DNA from: Burkholderiales bacterium UBA1834
GTDB lineage: Bacteria; Pseudomonadota; Gammaproteobacteria; Burkholderiales; Burkholderiaceae_C
Reading direction: 5' to 3'
Assembly: GCA_002339015.1 (NCBI GenBank)
Contig: DDJC01000014.1
Span: 17,470 to 52,428, forward strand
Length of the DNA stretch: 34,959 nt
Of this stretch, positions 24,604 through 33,881 are shown one piece after another (positions within the stretch are counted from its first letter, which is position 1; every line of letters begins with the position of its first letter). The notes under the pieces were generated by a model. It was given only the letters and a program-made list of their open reading frames with translations. It was not told where the DNA came from and did no database searches. A program made the translations under genes and the position numbers.

Positions 24604-24635
24604 GGGTTCCGGCCGTGCAAGGCATGCCGGAACCC
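24604..24635. repeat. 10-bp inverted repeat between the aminotransferase and the second PhoX gene
   Basis: GGGTTCCGGC (24604-24613) and GCCGGAACCC (24626-24635) form a perfect 10-bp stem with a 12-base loop. It abuts the A/T tract of the PhoX2 terminator, so a minus-strand transcript would contain two hairpins separated by the U-run. Confidence 0.5.
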
Positions 24636-24664
24636 AAAAAAATACACCCGCTGGGTGGCGGGTG
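24636..24664 (-). terminator. Rho-independent terminator of the second PhoX-like gene
   Basis: A 7-bp stem (24645-24651 with 24658-24664) and 6-base loop are followed on the minus strand by an A and a run of seven T (complement of the A-tract at 24636-24642). It lies 42 bases past the stop codon. Confidence 0.8.
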
Positions 24665-24705
24665 CAATGCAAAGGCCTGGCAGCCTCACGGAGATCCAGG
24701 CTGGA

Positions 24706-26709
24706 TCAGAGCTTGTTCAGCTTGATGCTGGTGGCGGTGGCCGTGAGATAGCCCACGGCGGCGGCGTACTTGTCGTTGTAGTTGACCTTGACGGCGTTGT
24801 TGAGCGCTGTGTTGCCGCGCACGTAGCTGCTGTCGCCCGCGTGCTGGAAGTTGCTCATGATGTAGGTCCACCCGTTGATCTCGTCGACCGCGTGCAGGCC
24901 GGTTGACTCGCCGCCAGCGGGGACGGACAGGATGCGTGCCAGCTTCTTGTCCGGATCGGTTTCATCCAAGTGATAGGCCCACAGGAAGTTGTTGGTGTGC
25001 TGGCTGCTGTCCTCTCCGATGAACAGGGTGCGCAGCTTTTCCGAGAACTTCAGGTTGTCGGGGTTGCCGATCTTGTTGGGGTTGGCGGTGTTGCCCAGGC
25101 TGTCTGCGCTGATGTCCTCGCCCACCAGCAGGGCCTTGATGTCGACCGGCACCCATTCGCTGTTGATGGCGGTGGATGTCGTGTCTGTCTGGGCGCCACG
25201 CAGGTTGAGGGCCATGACGGCGCCGGCGTTCACCTGGGCCACCTGCACTTCAGGATTGCTCAGGGCGTTGCCCGTCACCATGGAGGCCTGCACGTTCTGC
25301 AGCGCGGAGTAGGCGATCTTGTCCTTGGCGTTGACCGTGGTGCCTTCCATCTTGGTGAAACAGGTGCTGGCGCCGACCAGGGCGGCGTAGCGGTGCGTTT
25401 CCAGGAAAGCGGCAGCCTTCTCCATGCCCGCCTGAAGCTTGATCCATTCGATCTTGCCGTTGGCCTTGATGCGGGTGTAGCCGGTGGCCGTAGGGTCGGC
25501 GATGGTCGGATCCACCGAGCTGACCTGCATGATCTGCGTGGCCTGGATGCCGCCGTCGACCAGGGCCTGGATCTCGGCGCTGGTGGCATGGCCCAGCCTG
25601 ATCCACTTCATCGGTGCGGCGTTGGCCGTGGTGCTCAGCGAAAACGGGTTCATGGTGCCTGGATCGGCAGCGATGCCGACCTGGGCTGCGTACAAGGTGC
25701 CGGCGGACAGGTCACGGGCGTTGTCTGCCACGAACATGAAGTAGGCCGAGTTGGTGGCGTCGTCACCCATCAGGACGGTGCGCTCGTCGGGCATCACCTG
25801 TACCAGTTCGTGCGAGATGCGGCCCAGGCAGTAGTGCTTCTTGATGGAGCCGGTGCCATTGGGGTTGACGGTGATCTCGGGCAAGTGGCCATAGTCGTAC
25901 GGATTGGCCGTGGCCGGGTTGCCGTACAGGTTCTGGCTGAAATCGTTCATGTAGTTGGCCGAACGGGCCGCGAACGCATCGGGCTCGTACTCTTCGCTGG
26001 ACAGGTGGGTGCCCCAGGGCGACAGGCTGGCACCACAGGTGATCCACAGGCCCTTCACACCGGAGGTGTTCACGTTGTGGTACTTGACCAGCTTGAGCTT
26101 GCCGGTGGTGGGATTCTGGTCCAGCGTAAGGATGGCGATGGGCGAGGGCAGCTTGCCGTACATGCTCGTGCTGCCGTCCTGGGCCCAGGTGGCGTACTCA
26201 AACTGCACCACGGCGAACACAGGGTTGCCGGTGACACCATCCACGTCAGCGTTGGGTACCGTCAGCAGCGAGGTGCCGTCCGGCGAGTCGCTGAAGAACT
26301 GGCGTGGGCGCGCCGGCACGGTCGTGTCCATGATGGGCGCGTTGTTGATGTCGTAGTAGGCGCCCGCCAGCGTGGTGCCCCCGCTGCCATCGGGCACCTG
26401 CGTGCCTGTGAGGAAGAAGGGCTCGTAAGCCAGATTGAACTTCTGGGTGGAATGGTCGCTGAGCGTGATGGTCAGCGTGGAGGCCACGTACGTGGTGGCG
26501 CGGTTGGCGATGGAGGTGGGGGCAGGCATTTCGCCGAACCTGGCCGATACGAAGCTCACGTTCGGAGTCGTGGTGCTGTTGCCATCACCACCACCGCCGC
26601 CACAGGCGCTCAACAGCGAGGAGGCGGCCAGCCCACTCATTGGCAGCATGGGCACACCGGCCAGAAACTTCAGGGTTTGACGACGGGAAGGGTTGGAAGC
26701 TTGGGTCAT
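24706..26709 (-). CDS. PhoX/DUF839-family protein, Tat-type lipoprotein
   Basis: This is a 667-residue second member of the PhoX family. The N-terminus is a twin-arginine signal (SRRQTLKFLAG at 8-18), and a hydrophobic stretch leads to a lipobox LLSAC with Cys36 before a Gly run, so it is predicted to be a Tat-exported lipoprotein. The family motif appears as SPWGTHLSSEEYEPD (230-244). The position occupied by Cys278 in the other PhoX is Ser238 here, and a nearby Cys225 (ITCGAS) may or may not compensate. Further family segments are RISHELVQVMPDERTVLMGDD and EKLRTLFIGEDSSQHTNNFLWAY. Phosphatase activity is inferred and less certain than for the 8859-11027 protein. It is divergent from uvrB. 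Confidence 0.85.
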   Translation of the reverse strand: MTQASNPSRRQTLKFLAGVPMLPMSGLAASSLLSACGGGGGDGNSTTTPNVSFVSARFGEMPAPTSIANRATTYVASTLTITLSDHSTQKFNLAYEPFFLTGTQVPDGSGGTTLAGAYYDINNAPIMDTTVPARPRQFFSDSPDGTSLLTVPNADVDGVTGNPVFAVVQFEYATWAQDGSTSMYGKLPSPIAILTLDQNPTTGKLKLVKYHNVNTSGVKGLWITCGASLSPWGTHLSSEEYEPDAFAARSANYMNDFSQNLYGNPATANPYDYGHLPEITVNPNGTGSIKKHYCLGRISHELVQVMPDERTVLMGDDATNSAYFMFVADNARDLSAGTLYAAQVGIAADPGTMNPFSLSTTANAAPMKWIRLGHATSAEIQALVDGGIQATQIMQVSSVDPTIADPTATGYTRIKANGKIEWIKLQAGMEKAAAFLETHRYAALVGASTCFTKMEGTTVNAKDKIAYSALQNVQASMVTGNALSNPEVQVAQVNAGAVMALNLRGAQTDTTSTAINSEWVPVDIKALLVGEDISADSLGNTANPNKIGNPDNLKFSEKLRTLFIGEDSSQHTNNFLWAYHLDETDPDKKLARILSVPAGGESTGLHAVDEINGWTYIMSNFQHAGDSSYVRGNTALNNAVKVNYNDKYAAAVGYLTATATSIKLNKL

Positions 26710-26811
26710 GGGTACTGCAGGGGACTGCTTTGATTCGCGTTGAAACGGTCTTGTCGGGTGCCCTATCGCGTGATCCGAACGGCTCACGGTCAGTGGGTCA
26801 AGGCAGCCGGC

Positions 26812-26829
26812 ATGACAGGCGCGTGACGT
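26812..26829 (-). promoter_or_regulatory. weak Pho-box-like site upstream of the second PhoX gene
   Basis: On the minus strand the bases read ACGTCAC-GCGC-CTGTCAT: one perfect and one 5/7 half-site, 11 bases apart, about 103-120 bases before the ATG. The spacer is not AT-rich and no -10 box follows at the right distance, so this is weaker than the site at 8781. Confidence 0.22.
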
Positions 26830-26969
26830 TTTTCAGCGTGGCCGCACGTTGACCTAAATCCCCTGAACCGGAAGCCGTTCCGGGCTTGGTCGACGCCCTC
26901 CTGTCGAACGCTTTACAGTTGGAGGTTTGGTCTCTTGACCTTTCACCGCTCGCCTCCAGATTGCCCTCC

Positions 26970-29105
<2,136 letters not shown>

Positions 29106-29127
29106 TGCAACGGTCTTTCGGATAAGC

Positions 29128-29619
29128 TCAGTGGGTGGGGCAGTGGCCCAGGTTCAGGGCGCTGTCTTCATCACAGGGTAGCTTTTCCTTAAGTTTGCTC
29201 AGTTGGCTTTGCGGCGTGCTCGTGCAGCGCAGTTGCTTGGTGGAATCCACCTCCACGCCGGCGTCACGCTGCTTGCCTTCGGTGTAGTCGTACACCGAGT
29301 AGGTGGTGCCGTGGTTGTCGAACCCAATCTGGATGCGATCCACCTGCGCCCTGCTGTAGTGGCCCCAGCTGAAGGAGGTGAAGCCGTCCTTGGCAGCCTT
29401 GGGGTATCGCAGTTCCACGCGTTGCGGCGTGCCGAAGCGGTATTGCAGCGTCTGCCGCATGCCGCACAGGCTGACCAATTTGGCTTGGCTGATGCGGCAT
29501 GAGAACCAGACGGTTTCATCGGACTGGCACAAGGTCGCAGTGGCGCTTTGAGCCGATGCTCCGCACGCCATCATCGACATCAGGAGCCAGCTGGATGCGA
29601 GTGTTGATCTTGTGTTCAT
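29128..29619 (-). CDS. small exported Cys-containing protein, possible immunity protein
   Basis: This is a 163-residue protein with an N-terminal signal peptide (SSWLLMSMMACGASAQSA) and a mature part holding several Cys (TLCQS, FSCRI, SLCGM, LRCTS, LPCDE, GHCPT). The core WFSCRISQAKLVSLCG...LQYRFGTPQRVEL resembles, from memory, hypothetical exported proteins found beside peptidoglycan-hydrolase effectors in Burkholderia and Pseudomonas; I cannot confirm this. Its start codon lies inside the 3' end of the truncated muramidase gene (104-base overlap in another frame). It converges on uvrB. An antibacterial-immunity role is an inference from context. Confidence 0.75.
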   Translation of the reverse strand: MNTRSTLASSWLLMSMMACGASAQSATATLCQSDETVWFSCRISQAKLVSLCGMRQTLQYRFGTPQRVELRYPKAAKDGFTSFSWGHYSRAQVDRIQIGFDNHGTTYSVYDYTEGKQRDAGVEVDSTKQLRCTSTPQSQLSKLKEKLPCDEDSALNLGHCPTH

Positions 29620-30028
29620 CGAGGTGGTTGCTCTCCGAGGCCCTATGTGCTGTCACGAACTGCTGCACCGTAGCGTAGCCCGCGTTGACATGGTTGGCTC
29701 CCATGATCTGAAAGCGCCCCAAGGACGCCGACATCAACGCCGCATCCGGTGGGAGCTTGTAGGCCTTCTCCAGCTTGGCGTACTGAGCCGAGAACTTTCC
29801 GTAGCCCCCGGATGCCGAATTCGAGATGTCCGGATTCTTCTTGCTGAATCTGCCCTGGGTCAGCCGGTGGAAGTAATGCCTCTCATAGAGCATGGTCGGG
29901 CGCCCCTCCTTGTCGAAGGCGCTGCCCTTGGTTTCCACGTTGGCCACTGCCTTGATCACCGCCACCTCGACCTCCAGTTGCTTTGCGGCGTCCTCGTAAG
30001 CCTGTTCATCGATGCCGGTCAACGGCAT
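29516..30028 (-). pseudogene. N-acetylmuramidase-family (DUF3380) protein, C-terminally truncated
   Basis: The protein is about 170 residues. The N-terminal two thirds match the N-acetylmuramidase family: AAKQLEVEVAVIKAVANVE with the putative catalytic Glu in VETKG, GRPTMLYERHYFHRLTQGRF, PDISNSASGGYG, and ASLGRFQIMGANHVNAGYA. After ESNHLDEHK the sequence leaves the family pattern exactly where the next gene's ATG lies. The usual last part with a YNGP-type motif is missing, so the gene appears truncated or rearranged. There is no signal peptide, as in T6SS effectors or phage lysins. The start is ATG 30028 or a TTG at 30058; no Shine-Dalgarno is evident. It may be inactive. Confidence 0.72.
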
Positions 30029-30267
30029 GCGGCATGAGTTGAACAAAGGATTCGACAAAAGGCGCCGGCCGCAGCGACAAGGAGGCTGATTGCCTCAGCG
30101 TGAGGCTGTCAATGGAGGCGGCGCTTGTACGGCTTGGGGCCGGTGGAAGCCCAGGTCATCAGCCCAGGCGCTAATCTCATGGGGCCCAGCGATGACCGTT
30201 CGGTGCATACGGGACCGGGAATCCTGAAATAATTTCTCAATTTGTGGGCGAGGCCGTATTGGCCAAC

Positions 30268-30295
30268 TTGACACTGAAAGCCTATCAAAATTATC
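30268..30295 (+). promoter_or_regulatory. possible promoter of the low-molecular-weight phosphatase gene
   Basis: A perfect -35 hexamer TTGACA (30268-30273) is followed by an AT-rich stretch (TATCAAAATTAT) in which AATTAT at 30289-30294 gives a 4/6 -10 match at a 15-base spacing. It lies 30-57 bases upstream of ATG 30325. The -10 element is poor. The rest of 30059-30267 shows only a short GCCTCA/TGAGGC hairpin at 30092-30106. Confidence 0.35.
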
Positions 30296-30324
30296 GCCGT
30301 GGGGCGGCAGATGTGAGGTTGAAC

Positions 30325-30849
30325 ATGTCTCGTGGCTCTTCCCGACGTGCATTTCGCGTTCTCATGATCTGCATGGGCAACATCTGCCGTTCCCCCACGG
30401 CCGAGGCCGTGCTGCGCCACCAGTTGCAGCGCGCCGGCCTGGCGGACCAGGTCGAGGTCGATTCCGCCGGCACCCACGGCTACCACGTCGGCAGCCCGCC
30501 GGATCCGCGCAGCCAGGAGCATGCCGCGCTGCGAGGCTATGACCTTGCGCCGCTCAGGGCGCGCCAGGTCACCGCGCTCGATTTCCGGGATTTCGATCTG
30601 TTGCTGGCCATGGACGCCGACAACTTCGCCATGTTGCGACACAACTGCCCCAGCCCCGAGTTGCAGAGCAGGGTGGCCCTGCTGCTCGACTTCCTGCCTC
30701 GCGGTTCGAGCCACATGGGCACCGTGGCCGTGCCTGATCCCTATTACGGCGGCGAGCAGGGGTTCCGCCACGTGCTCGATCTGGTCGAATCCGCCTGTGA
30801 AGGCCTGGTGGACCACCTTCAGCAGCGCCTGGCTTCGGTGCGTACCTGA
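30325..30849 (+). CDS. low-molecular-weight protein-tyrosine phosphatase
   Basis: This is a cytoplasmic phosphatase, 174 residues, of the LMW-PTP family that removes phosphate from tyrosine residues. The active-site P-loop is C16-MGNIC-R22-S (C-x5-R) in VLMICMGNICRSPTAEAV. The general-acid loop is VPDPYYGGEQGF with Asp in DPYY. DSAGTHGYHVGSPPDPRS is the conserved middle element. ATG 30325 has GAGG seven bases upstream; an in-frame start at 30244 lies before the putative promoter and is disfavoured. In Burkholderiales this gene commonly precedes iscR, as here. No cognate tyrosine kinase is nearby. Confidence 0.92.
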   Translation: MSRGSSRRAFRVLMICMGNICRSPTAEAVLRHQLQRAGLADQVEVDSAGTHGYHVGSPPDPRSQEHAALRGYDLAPLRARQVTALDFRDFDLLLAMDADNFAMLRHNCPSPELQSRVALLLDFLPRGSSHMGTVAVPDPYYGGEQGFRHVLDLVESACEGLVDHLQQRLASVRT

Positions 30850-30929
30850 ACGCAATCATGTTCCCGTGAACGATAGCTGCTCGCTATGAAATACCTGGGG
30901 TGTACTTAAGGGAACTCCCGAGCGTGAAG

Positions 30930-30958
30930 TTGACCAAAACGGAGGGTTTCCCTATAAT
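30930..30958 (+). promoter_or_regulatory. sigma-70 promoter of the isc operon
   Basis: The -35 box TTGACC (30930-30935) and a perfect -10 box TATAAT (30953-30958) are separated by exactly 17 bases. This is the best promoter match in the window. It lies 118 bases upstream of the iscR ATG, leaving a leader of about 110 bases. Confidence 0.85.
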
Positions 30959-30978
30959 TGAGTCATTCAGTCGGGATT
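30954..30978. promoter_or_regulatory. candidate IscR type 1 binding site overlapping the isc promoter
   Basis: The 25 bases from 30954 match about 20 of 25 positions of the type 1 IscR consensus as I recall it (ATASYYGACTRWWWYAGTCRRSTAT). The site overlaps the -10 box and probable start site, the expected place for repression by holo-IscR. Autoregulation of isc by IscR is established in E. coli. Confidence 0.5.
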
Positions 30979-31075
30979 AGAGAGCCTTTGCCGATCCGGC
31001 GATCCCGGATCGGTCACATTCAGGTAAACCCTTAAGCTGTACGGGGCTTCTCTCAGACCAGACAAGGAGATCACC

Positions 31076-31609
31076 ATGCGTCTGACCACCAAAGGCCGCT
31101 TCGCGGTTACCGCCATGATCGACCTCGCCCTGCGCGAGCACACCGGTCCGGTCGCCCTGGCTGCCATCAGCCAACGGCAGCAGATTTCGCTGTCCTACCT
31201 GGAGCAGCTGTTCGGCAAGCTGCGCCGCCATGAGCTCGTGGAAAGCACCCGTGGCCCCGGCGGCGGTTATTCGCTGGGCCGCAAGGCTGAGGACATCACC
31301 GTGGCCGACATCATCGTCGCGGTCGACGAGCCCATCGATGCTACCGGTTGTGGCGGCAAAGAGAATTGCATGGGCGATGACGGCGGCCGTTGCATGACCC
31401 ACGATCTGTGGGCCAGCCTCAACAACAAGATGATCGAGTACCTCGATTCGATCAGCCTGCGCAAGCTGGTGGAAGACCAGCTCGCCAAGGGCATCTCCAT
31501 TGAGGCGCAGCCGATCAAGCGTGCCATTTCCACCCAGCCGGTGGTCAAGCCCATCAAGGTGACGGCCCCCAACTCGGTGTTCGCCCTGGGCTCCGCCCTC
31601 ACCAAGTAA
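31076..31609 (+). CDS. iscR: Fe-S cluster assembly transcription factor IscR
   Basis: This is an Rrf2-family winged-helix regulator, 177 residues, which senses cellular Fe-S status and represses the isc operon when holding a 2Fe-2S cluster. The N-terminus MRLTTKGRFAVTAMIDLAL is canonical and the DNA-recognition helix region is ISLSYLEQLFGKLRRHELVESTRGPGGGY. Cluster ligands are C-x5-C-x7-C (CGGKENC...RC) followed by MTH with the His ligand; the last spacing is two longer than in E. coli but, as I recall, usual in beta-proteobacteria. AAGGAG sits six bases before ATG 31076. It is the first gene of iscRSUA-hscBA. Confidence 0.96.
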   Translation: MRLTTKGRFAVTAMIDLALREHTGPVALAAISQRQQISLSYLEQLFGKLRRHELVESTRGPGGGYSLGRKAEDITVADIIVAVDEPIDATGCGGKENCMGDDGGRCMTHDLWASLNNKMIEYLDSISLRKLVEDQLAKGISIEAQPIKRAISTQPVVKPIKVTAPNSVFALGSALTK

Positions 31610-31735
31610 GGGGTTGTATCCCCACGGTGACGGCTTAGTCCTGATAATTGAAGGTTTTGTGAATCGCCGGTGCTTTCCCTTCTCGTCTGGCCGATGAGAG
31701 GGCACCGAGCCAGAAGTTTCGAGCAGTCCCCCATC

Positions 31736-32956
31736 ATGGACATGACCCCGCATTTCCCCATCTACATGGACTACGGCGCCACCACCCCGGTGGATCCTCG
31801 CGTCGTCGATGCCATGATCCCCTGGCTGCGTGAGCACTTCGGCAACCCCGCCTCCCGCACACACGCCTATGGATGGGAAGCCGAAGAGGCTGTCGAGAAG
31901 GCCCGCGCCCAGGTGGCCGAGCTGATCAACGCCGATCCGCGCGAGATCGTCTGGACATCGGGCGCCACGGAATCGAACAACCTGGCCATCAAGGGCGCGG
32001 CGCAGTTCTACAAGACCCGCGGCAAGCACCTGATCACGGTCAAGACCGAGCACAAGGCCGTGCTGGACACCATGCGCGAGCTGGAGCGCCAGGGCTTCGA
32101 GGTCACCTACCTCGACGTCAAGGAAGATGGCCTGCTGGACCTGGAAGCCTTCAAGGCCGCCATTCGCCCGGACACCATCCTAGCTTCGGTGATGTTCGTG
32201 AACAACGAAATCGGCGTGGTGCAGGACATCACCGCCCTGGGCAACCTGTGCCGTGAAAAGGGCGTGATCTTCCACGTCGATGCGGCCCAGGCCACGGGCA
32301 AGGTCGCGATCGACATGGCCACGCTGCCGGTCGACCTGTTGAGCCTGGCCTCGCACAAGACCTACGGCCCCAAGGGCATCGGTGCGTTGTACGTGCGTCG
32401 CAAGCCCCGTGTGCGCCTGGAAGCCCAGATGCACGGTGGTGGCCATGAGCGCGGCATGCGCTCGGGCACGCTGCCCACGCACCAGATCGTCGGCATGGGC
32501 GAGGCCTTCCGCATCGCCAAGGAAGAGATGGCCGAAGAACTGCCCCGTATCCAGGCCCTGCAACAGCGCCTGTACAAGGGCCTGCAGGACATCGAGCAGA
32601 TTTTCGTCAATGGCGATCTGACGCAGCGCGTGCCGCACAACCTGAACATCTCCTTCAACTTCGTTGAGGGCGAGTCGCTGATCATGGGCATCAAGGGCAT
32701 CGCCGTGTCTTCCGGCTCGGCCTGTACCTCGGCCAGCCTGGAGCCCAGCTATGTGCTGCGTGCCCTGGGCCGCAGTGACGAGCTGGCGCACAGTTCGCTG
32801 CGCATGACGATCGGCCGTTTCACCACCGAGGAAGAAGTCGACTACGTGATCACCACGCTGAAGGAGCGCGTTGCCAAGCTGCGCGAGCTTTCACCGCTGT
32901 GGGACATGTACAAAGACGGCATCGACCTCAGCACTATTCAGTGGGCCGCGCACTGA
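31736..32956 (+). CDS. iscS: cysteine desulfurase IscS
   Basis: This PLP enzyme takes sulphur from cysteine and passes it to IscU for Fe-S assembly and to other acceptors. The 406-residue protein is close to the E. coli length of 404. The PLP lysine is Lys208 in SLASHKTYGPKG, and the persulphide-forming Cys330 lies on the flexible loop SSGSACTSASLEPSYVLRA. The C-terminus (SPLWDMYKDGIDLSTIQWAAH) is the canonical IscU-docking tail. ATG 31736 (MDMTPHFPIYMDYGATTP) is chosen; ATG 31742 is a possible alternative. The 126-base gap to iscR shows no convincing separate promoter. Confidence 0.97.
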   Translation: MDMTPHFPIYMDYGATTPVDPRVVDAMIPWLREHFGNPASRTHAYGWEAEEAVEKARAQVAELINADPREIVWTSGATESNNLAIKGAAQFYKTRGKHLITVKTEHKAVLDTMRELERQGFEVTYLDVKEDGLLDLEAFKAAIRPDTILASVMFVNNEIGVVQDITALGNLCREKGVIFHVDAAQATGKVAIDMATLPVDLLSLASHKTYGPKGIGALYVRRKPRVRLEAQMHGGGHERGMRSGTLPTHQIVGMGEAFRIAKEEMAEELPRIQALQQRLYKGLQDIEQIFVNGDLTQRVPHNLNISFNFVEGESLIMGIKGIAVSSGSACTSASLEPSYVLRALGRSDELAHSSLRMTIGRFTTEEEVDYVITTLKERVAKLRELSPLWDMYKDGIDLSTIQWAAH

Positions 32957-33001
32957 CCTCTTGTCAACGCGCTACGCTTACCTCGTTCTTGGAGTTTCAT
33001 C

Positions 33002-33388
33002 ATGGCATACAGCGACAAGGTCATTGACCACTACGAAAATCCCCGCAACGTCGGCTCCTTCGAGAAGGGCGACGACTCCGTGGGCACCGGCATGGTGGGG
33101 GCGCCCGCCTGCGGCGACGTGATGAAACTGCAGATCAAGGTCAATCCCAGCACCGGCGTGATCGAAGACGCGCGCTTCAAGACCTACGGCTGCGGCTCGG
33201 CCATCGCGTCCAGTTCGCTGGTTACCGAATGGGTGCGCGGCAAGACGCTTGATGAGGCCCTGAGCATCAAGAACACGCAGATCGCCGAAGAACTGGCCCT
33301 GCCGCCGGTCAAGATCCACTGTTCCATCCTGGCGGAAGACGCGATCAAGGCCGCCGTCAACGATTACAAGGCCAAGAATGTCGCCTGA
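33002..33388 (+). CDS. iscU: Fe-S cluster scaffold protein IscU
   Basis: This scaffold builds 2Fe-2S and 4Fe-4S clusters from IscS sulphur and iron. The 128-residue protein has the expected ligands Cys37, Asp39, Cys63, His105 and Cys106. The LPPVK motif (99-103) that HscA recognises is intact. The start MAYSDKVIDHYENPRNVGSF is canonical. It follows iscS after 45 bases, with GGAG before ATG 33002, and its last codons overlap the iscA start by 11 bases. Confidence 0.97.
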   Translation: MAYSDKVIDHYENPRNVGSFEKGDDSVGTGMVGAPACGDVMKLQIKVNPSTGVIEDARFKTYGCGSAIASSSLVTEWVRGKTLDEALSIKNTQIAEELALPPVKIHCSILAEDAIKAAVNDYKAKNVA

Positions 33389-33803
33389 CCAAGCCCACGT
33401 TGGCGGGCAAGTGGGTGGGTCTTGCACGAGCGGGCCCGGCACCGTGCCTTTGCCTGAACTGCCCGAAGGGCATCAAGGTCGTCCTGTCACCTTGACGGAT
33501 TCGGCCGCGCGCCACGTCACTCGCTTCCTGGCCCGCCGGGGCAAGGGCGTGGGTGTGCGCCTGGGCGTCAAGACCACCGGCTGCTCGGGCCTGGCCTACA
33601 AGATCGAGTTCGCCGACGAGATCGCGCCTGAGGATGTGGTCTTCGAAGACCATGGCGTGAAGGTGCTGGTTGATCCGAAGAGCTTGCCCTACATCGATGG
33701 CACCGAGCTCGACTTCGTGCGCGAAGGGCTGAACGAGGGCTTCCGCTTCAACAACCCCAATGAGCGTGATCGTTGCGGTTGCGGGGAATCCTTTCGCATC
33801 TGA
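33378..33803 (+). CDS. iscA: A-type Fe-S carrier IscA with N-terminal extension
   Basis: This A-type carrier moves Fe-S clusters or iron to target proteins. The core VTLTDSAARHVTRFLARRG to FNNPNERDRCGCGESFRI carries the three conserved cysteines (C69 in TTGCSGL, C133 and C135 in CGCGES). ATG 33378 overlaps iscU by 11 bases and has AAGG six bases upstream. This gives 141 residues, about 34 more than E. coli IscA; the extra N-terminus (MSPDQAHVGGQVGGSCTSG) is not family-like and includes an additional Cys. A GTG at 33444 would yield a more typical length but has no Shine-Dalgarno. Confidence 0.92.
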   Translation: MSPDQAHVGGQVGGSCTSGPGTVPLPELPEGHQGRPVTLTDSAARHVTRFLARRGKGVGVRLGVKTTGCSGLAYKIEFADEIAPEDVVFEDHGVKVLVDPKSLPYIDGTELDFVREGLNEGFRFNNPNERDRCGCGESFRI

Positions 33804-33838
33804 CGCGTTCCACTGGCTCTGTGAGGGCCGGTACCGCA

Positions 33839-33865
33839 CGAAGCCCCGCCCCTGGTGGGGTTTCG
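33839..33865 (+). terminator. hairpin between iscA and hscB, possible partial terminator
   Basis: A 9-bp stem (33839-33847 with 33857-33865, one G-T pair) with a 9-base loop lies 35 bases after iscA and 16 before hscB. It is followed by CACTTCTT rather than a clean T-run. It may reduce read-through or stabilise the upstream mRNA. Confidence 0.35.
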
Positions 33866-33881
33866 CACTTCTTGAGCCGAC

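Noticed and set aside
24970..26733. Long open frame on the plus strand opposite the second PhoX gene
   Set aside because: It has a Gly/Val/His-rich composition without motifs and is fully antisense to a gene with a Tat signal, lipobox and family motifs.
26901..26918. CTGT...ACAG dyad upstream of uvrB as a LexA box
   Set aside because: The spacer is ten bases; the usual LexA site has eight, and the flanks do not match.
30095..30352. 85-codon minus-strand frame between the muramidase and the phosphatase
   Set aside because: It overlaps the 5' end and promoter of the phosphatase gene, lacks a ribosome-binding site and has no recognisable motif.
31614..31648. Internal promoter between iscR and iscS (GATAAT at 31643)
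   Set aside because: The -10 match has no -35 element at a workable distance; the nearest TTGTAT is 23 bases away.
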